Origin: an uncultured Lachnospiraceae bacterium
Lineage (GTDB): Bacteria > Bacillota > Clostridia > Lachnospirales > Lachnospiraceae
Assembly: GCA_910583615.1 (NCBI GenBank)
Contig: CAJTXP010000087.1
Span: 1 to 6,943 of the forward strand
DNA: 6,943 nt
Reading direction: 5' to 3'
The position numbers and the translations under genes are program-made. Positions 4,363-6,943 of the stretch are shown here, piece after piece. The notes under the pieces were generated by a model that made no database searches, was not told the origin of the DNA, and saw only the letters and a program-made list of their open reading frames with translations. Position 1 is the stretch's first letter. Each line of letters begins with the position of its first letter.

Positions 4363-5655
4363 ACGCTGGACGGAAATATCTCAGAGGAATTTCTTCAGGG
4401 ACAGATCGAATCCATGCAGGCGCTTGCAGACCTTTCCGACATTCCCATTGACGGCATGGTCATCCGTTTTGAAGACCTTGCCTACTCGGAAAGCCTGGGC
4501 AGGACCGGCCATCATTACCATGACGGCATTGCTTTTAAATTTAAGGATGACGTATATGATACCATCTTCCGTTCTATCGAATGGCAGACGGGACGCAGCG
4601 GTGAGATTGCACCGGTCGCAGTATTTGACACCGTGGAAATCGACGGCTGTGAGGTATCAAGGGCAAGCCTTCATAATCTAACCTTTATCAAAAACCTGGA
4701 GCTGTATCCTGGATGCCGTATCCTGGTCTCCAAGCGCAACATGATCATCCCCCATGTGGAGGAAAATCTGGATCGCGGAAACTATCAGGATATGATACCG
4801 CAGACCTGTCCCTGCTGTGGGCAGCCTGCACGTACCTATTCCAGAGCCGGTGACAGGGGGCGTATCGTGGAAACACTGCACTGTGACAACCCGGAATGTG
4901 GAAGCCGCATCCTTCAGCGCTTCGTCCACTTCGCAGAAAAGAAAGCTATGAACATCAAAGGACTTTCCGAAGCAACACTGGACCAGCTTATCCGGCTCGG
5001 TGCCTTAAAGGGTTATCAGGATCTGTACCACCTTGACCGCTATCGTGATGAGATCATTGCACTGGAGGGCTTCGGGGAAAAATCCTACGAAAACCTGATT
5101 GCTTCCATCAATGAAAGCCGCAACACAACCTTTGTACGCTTCCTTGTGGCAATGGATATTCCCCTGATCGGCAGGACTGCCAGCAGGATACTGGACAGGC
5201 ATTTCCACAGCAGCCTGCGGGAGCTGAGACTGGCTGCACTGGACCGCTTTGACTTTACCTGCCTGGAAGGGATTGGGGACATTATGAGCAGCAACCTCCA
5301 CAAATGGTTCCGTAACCCGGATCATCTCCTGTTATGGGGCAGCTTACAGAACGAATTACACTTTGAAAATGGTTTGGATGCACAGACATCCGGAGAGGAG
5401 AACAATATGAACGAAACAACGAACAACACATTTGCAGGATGCACCATCGTAGCGACCGGAAAACTTGAGAACTTCACCCGCGACGGGATCAACGCCAAAA
5501 TTATCAGCCTCGGTGCCACGCCCGGCAGCTCCGTTACCAAAAAGACGGATTACCTGATCTGCGGAGAAAAGGCAGGCAGCAAGCTGGCAAAGGCAGAGCA
5601 GCTCGGTGTTAAAATCCTGACTGAGCAGGAATTTTTGGAAATGCTGTCGGCATAG
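4330..5655 (+). CDS. ligA: NAD-dependent DNA ligase LigA, N-terminally truncated
   Basis: LigA seals nicks in DNA using NAD+. Numbering from ATG 4330, residues 41-46 (DGMVIR) and 68-71 (AFKF) are nucleotidyltransferase motifs IV and V. QTGRSGEIAPVAVF to VSRASLHN (about 86-116) opens the OB fold. C160/C163/C185/C190 form the four-cysteine zinc finger. About 205-345 is the helix-hairpin-helix region (GLSEATLDQLIRLGAL, LEGFGEKS, LVAMDIPLIGRTAS, LEGIGDIM). About 368-441 is a complete BRCT domain ending at TAG 5655. Full LigA is about 670 residues; here domain Ia and the front of the adenylation domain, with the KxDG lysine that takes AMP, are missing, so it cannot self-adenylate. The frame stays open upstream to an ATG at 4084, but that peptide is antisense of the membrane gene and not LigA-like. 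ATG 4330 has only a poor ribosome binding site. It is probably a remnant of an extra, element-borne ligase copy. Confidence 0.88.
   Translation: MEYGFGICPFQTLDGNISEEFLQGQIESMQALADLSDIPIDGMVIRFEDLAYSESLGRTGHHYHDGIAFKFKDDVYDTIFRSIEWQTGRSGEIAPVAVFDTVEIDGCEVSRASLHNLTFIKNLELYPGCRILVSKRNMIIPHVEENLDRGNYQDMIPQTCPCCGQPARTYSRAGDRGRIVETLHCDNPECGSRILQRFVHFAEKKAMNIKGLSEATLDQLIRLGALKGYQDLYHLDRYRDEIIALEGFGEKSYENLIASINESRNTTFVRFLVAMDIPLIGRTASRILDRHFHSSLRELRLAALDRFDFTCLEGIGDIMSSNLHKWFRNPDHLLLWGSLQNELHFENGLDAQTSGEENNMNETTNNTFAGCTIVATGKLENFTRDGINAKIISLGATPGSSVTKKTDYLICGEKAGSKLAKAEQLGVKILTEQEFLEMLSA
5392..5652 (+). promoter_or_regulatory. Internal ribosome binding site and ATG giving a free BRCT domain
   Basis: Inside the ligase gene, GGAGAGGAG (5392-5400) lies six bases before an in-frame ATG (5407). 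This is a far better initiation site than the one at the front of the remnant. Translation from it would yield an 82-residue protein (MNETTNNTFAG...) consisting of a short tail and the whole BRCT domain. It falls exactly in the linker between the helix-hairpin-helix and BRCT domains. Confidence 0.55.
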
Positions 5656-5664
5656 GAGGGTACT

Positions 5665-6042
5665 ATGGGTACAAATATTGACTGGATCATACACTATATC
5701 CTTGACGATCCCGGCCCCTATCCTTACCTTTGCAATGCCCATACACACGGAATGGAGAAATACCGGCACCCGGATTTCCAGATGGTGCTGAACCTTCCCC
5801 AGGAACATATCTGCTATCTTCTGAACACAATGGGTATGCGGGTACAAAGCGGAGAGACCTTCCGTGACGGCGATATGGTTTCCGGTATCTATGAAGACTG
5901 CAGCATACGGCTGAAAAAGGTCCGTGAAACCGGGCGGGACGTTCTGCGGCTTATCATTCCGGATAAACATAACCGCTTTCCGGAAGACGAAAACTGTATG
6001 GAACCCTACCGGCATCAGGAACTGGAAATGTTTGAAAATTAA
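5665..6042 (+). CDS. Small DUF4262-like protein (125 aa)
   Basis: The start ATG at 5665 is supported by AGGAGGG, which overlaps the ligase stop codon; the gap between the genes is nine bases, so the two are coupled. The product has the pattern CNAHTHGMEKYRHPDFQMVL followed by LPQEHICYLLNTMG and ETFRDGDMVSGIYEDCSIRL. I relate this to the DUF4262 fold, in which a short strand with a G-L/M turn and HP-x-hydrophobic motif is followed by a helix and a GD-x-V-x-G strand. The match is by eye and tentative. It has three histidines in the first motif (H26, H28, H35), no membrane segment and a charged C-terminal tail. Function of the family is unknown. A strong terminator follows 14 bases after its stop, so this is the last gene of the ligA transcript. 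Confidence 0.8.
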   Translation: MGTNIDWIIHYILDDPGPYPYLCNAHTHGMEKYRHPDFQMVLNLPQEHICYLLNTMGMRVQSGETFRDGDMVSGIYEDCSIRLKKVRETGRDVLRLIIPDKHNRFPEDENCMEPYRHQELEMFEN

Positions 6043-6056
6043 AAAATACACAATCT

Positions 6057-6090
6057 GAAAAAAGCTGTCTGGAAAACGGCAGCTTTTTTC
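6057..6090 (+). terminator. Intrinsic terminator after the ligA transcript
   Basis: GAAAAAAGCTGTC (6057-6069) pairs with GGCAGCTTTTTTC (6078-6090) through about 13 pairs, including one G-U, around an eight-base loop. A run of six T closes the 3' arm. It begins 14 bases after the TAA at 6040-6042. The A/T flanks make it symmetrical enough to act in both directions. Confidence 0.88.
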
Positions 6091-6168
6091 AAGTATTCGG
6101 GCAGTCACAGGGTACTTATTCTATATATGGGTTCTGTTCGCAATCCGTAAAGCAATTTCAAATCGCAA

Positions 6169-6197
6169 CTGACAAAGCGGCAGAATCATGCTATAAT
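6169..6197 (+). promoter_or_regulatory. Sigma-A type promoter for the Rpn-like gene
   Basis: CTGACA (6169-6174, five of six matches to TTGACA) and a perfect TATAAT (6192-6197) are separated by exactly 17 bases. Transcription would begin near 6204, leaving only about 16 bases of leader before the ATG at 6220, most of it ribosome binding site. No operator-like repeat is evident around it. Confidence 0.85.
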
Positions 6198-6219
6198 TTG
6201 AGAAAGAGAGGTGCTATTT

Positions 6220-6891
6220 ATGGCAAACAAAACGAACACGATTCAGGAACTGAACCTGGCAGATAATTTTTTATTTGGGAAAGTAATGAGCGACACGGAA
6301 ATATGCCGTATGGTACTGGAAAAAATATTAAATATCTCCATTAAAAAGGCAGAGTTCCCTGTTACCCGGAAAACTACTGACATTGCACCTGACGGCGGGG
6401 GCGTCCGCTTAGATGCCTGCATCAATGATGAGCAGGATACCATATACTCTGTTGAGATACTCTGCTGTGGAGATGAGGAGCTTCTCAGAAAAACAAGATA
6501 TTTTCAGTGTAATATTGACTCAGACATAATCTTCCCCGGAGAAGAAAGCATAAAACTGAAGAAATCGTACATCATCTTTATCTGCACCTTTGATCCATTT
6601 TCCGACGGGCGGCACCTCTACACCTTTGAGAACCGGTGCCTGGAGAATTTGTCTCTGACGCTCGGTGATGAAACCGCTGAAATATTCCTCAGCACCAAGG
6701 GTAAAAAGGATGATGTGGATGATGAAATGAAGGATTTTCTGGCTTATATCGAAAACAGCACTGACACCTGTGTGCAGCAGACCTCCAGCCCGTTAGTCAA
6801 AGCAATCCATAAAAGAGTAACTGAAATAAAGCTGGACAAAAATATAGAACTCCAGTATATGACTTTACTACAGATGCAGGGAGGAATGTAA
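6220..6891 (+). CDS. Rpn/PD-(D/E)XK nuclease-family protein (putative transposase type)
   Basis: I start at ATG 6220 (MANKTNTIQELNLADNFLFGKVM), since GAGAGG at 6206-6211 is the ribosome binding site and the GTG at 6211 lies inside it. The protein (223 aa) matches the Rpn-like family abundant in Clostridia: LNLADNFLFGKVMSD, GVRLDACIND, YSVEI, KTRYFQ, KLKKSYIIFICTFDPF, LYTFENRC, FLAYIEN, and SPLVKAIHKRV. Rpn proteins (RpnA-type) are DNA endonucleases that stimulate recombination. The expected active site is D65, E79 and then Q or K two residues on. Here residue 81 is leucine (VEIL where relatives have VEMQ), so cleavage activity may be lost. The C-terminus stops at LLQMQGGM without the charged EGREEG-type tail many relatives carry. 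It has its own promoter and overlaps the next gene's ATG by one base. Confidence 0.88.
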   Translation: MANKTNTIQELNLADNFLFGKVMSDTEICRMVLEKILNISIKKAEFPVTRKTTDIAPDGGGVRLDACINDEQDTIYSVEILCCGDEELLRKTRYFQCNIDSDIIFPGEESIKLKKSYIIFICTFDPFSDGRHLYTFENRCLENLSLTLGDETAEIFLSTKGKKDDVDDEMKDFLAYIENSTDTCVQQTSSPLVKAIHKRVTEIKLDKNIELQYMTLLQMQGGM

Positions 6892-6943
6892 TGTCAGAAG
6901 GAATCGTTTATCAGAATAAGGATATTTTATTTAAGATCCTCGG
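6891..6943 (+). CDS. Start of a coupled partner gene, cut by the window edge
   Basis: The ATG at 6891-6893 shares its A with the TAA stop of the Rpn-like gene (TAATG), and GGGAGGA lies about six bases upstream. The 17 visible residues read MSEGIVYQNKDILFKIL. They resemble the N-terminus of proteins I recall as common in Lachnospiraceae (IVYQNKD...K-x-L), often next to Rpn-like genes and possibly of related nuclease-like fold. The sequence runs off the window, so nothing else can be said. Confidence 0.7.
   Translation, partial: MSEGIVYQNKDILFKIL

Noticed and set aside
4208..4681. Second + strand frame overlapping the ligase start
   Set aside because: It runs out of frame through clear LigA motifs and has no family-like sequence.
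6057..6090. A/T-flanked inverted repeat considered as a mobile-element end
   Set aside because: A GC-containing stem followed by a six-T run after a stop codon is a standard intrinsic terminator.
5356..6108. 250-codon - strand frame opposite the BRCT and DUF4262-like genes
   Set aside because: It is antisense to two well-supported genes and crosses the terminator; no ribosome binding site seen.
6211..6219. GTG start adding three residues to the Rpn-like protein
   Set aside because: The GTG is part of the GAGAGGTG ribosome binding site; ATG 6220 is correctly spaced.
1..6943. CRISPR arrays, tRNA/rRNA genes, tandem repeats, integrase or IS transposase
   Set aside because: No regularly spaced repeats, cloverleaf or rRNA signatures, or transposase/integrase motifs were seen on reading both strands; the Rpn-like protein is not itself an IS transposase.

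Overview
The window looks like part of an accessory region from a low-to-mid GC Firmicute, most likely a gut Lachnospiraceae/Clostridia-type bacterium. The evidence is the strong GGAGG-type ribosome binding sites on nearly every intact gene, the type of AraC/GyrI, ABC, LigA and Rpn-like proteins present, and tightly packed genes of unknown function of the kind carried on integrative elements. The genus assignment is inference. There is no tRNA, rRNA, CRISPR array, integrase or insertion sequence with ends in the window.

The layout is a mosaic of four blocks joined at three places, and each joint cuts genes on both of its sides. Block 1 (about 1-160, + strand) is a scrap of a UvrA-type ATPase that stops inside its second Walker A motif. 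Block 2 (about 160-1212, + strand) is an AraC-family regulator that has lost its N-terminal half but keeps a GyrI-like effector-binding domain, followed by an ABC transporter ATPase cut just after the Q-loop. Block 3 (about 1212-4330, - strand) is a compact six-gene operon of unrecognised proteins. Its first gene (a two-helix membrane protein) appears to have lost its native 5' end and its last gene has lost its 3' end. Block 4 (about 4330-6943, + strand) starts with the C-terminal two thirds of an NAD-dependent DNA ligase (LigA) that lacks the catalytic lysine. It continues with a small DUF4262-like protein, a clear intrinsic terminator and a clear sigma-A promoter, then an Rpn/PD-(D/E)XK-type protein and the start of a translationally coupled partner gene that runs off the end.

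In blocks 1 and 2 the surviving domains (UvrA-like ATPase, drug-sensing AraC/GyrI regulator, ABC ATPase) are types often found in antibiotic-response loci, but none of the three is complete here. The block 3 operon shows ordered, closely spaced genes with good ribosome binding sites. One gap holds a strong hairpin that could alternate with a structure covering the next ribosome binding site. In block 4 the ligase remnant carries an internal ribosome binding site and ATG that would yield a stand-alone BRCT domain. The Rpn-like protein appears to lack the usual third active-site residue. The head-to-head, tail-to-tail and in-line joints could be real rearrangement scars in decaying accessory DNA or an assembly/amplification chimera; the sequence alone does not decide this.
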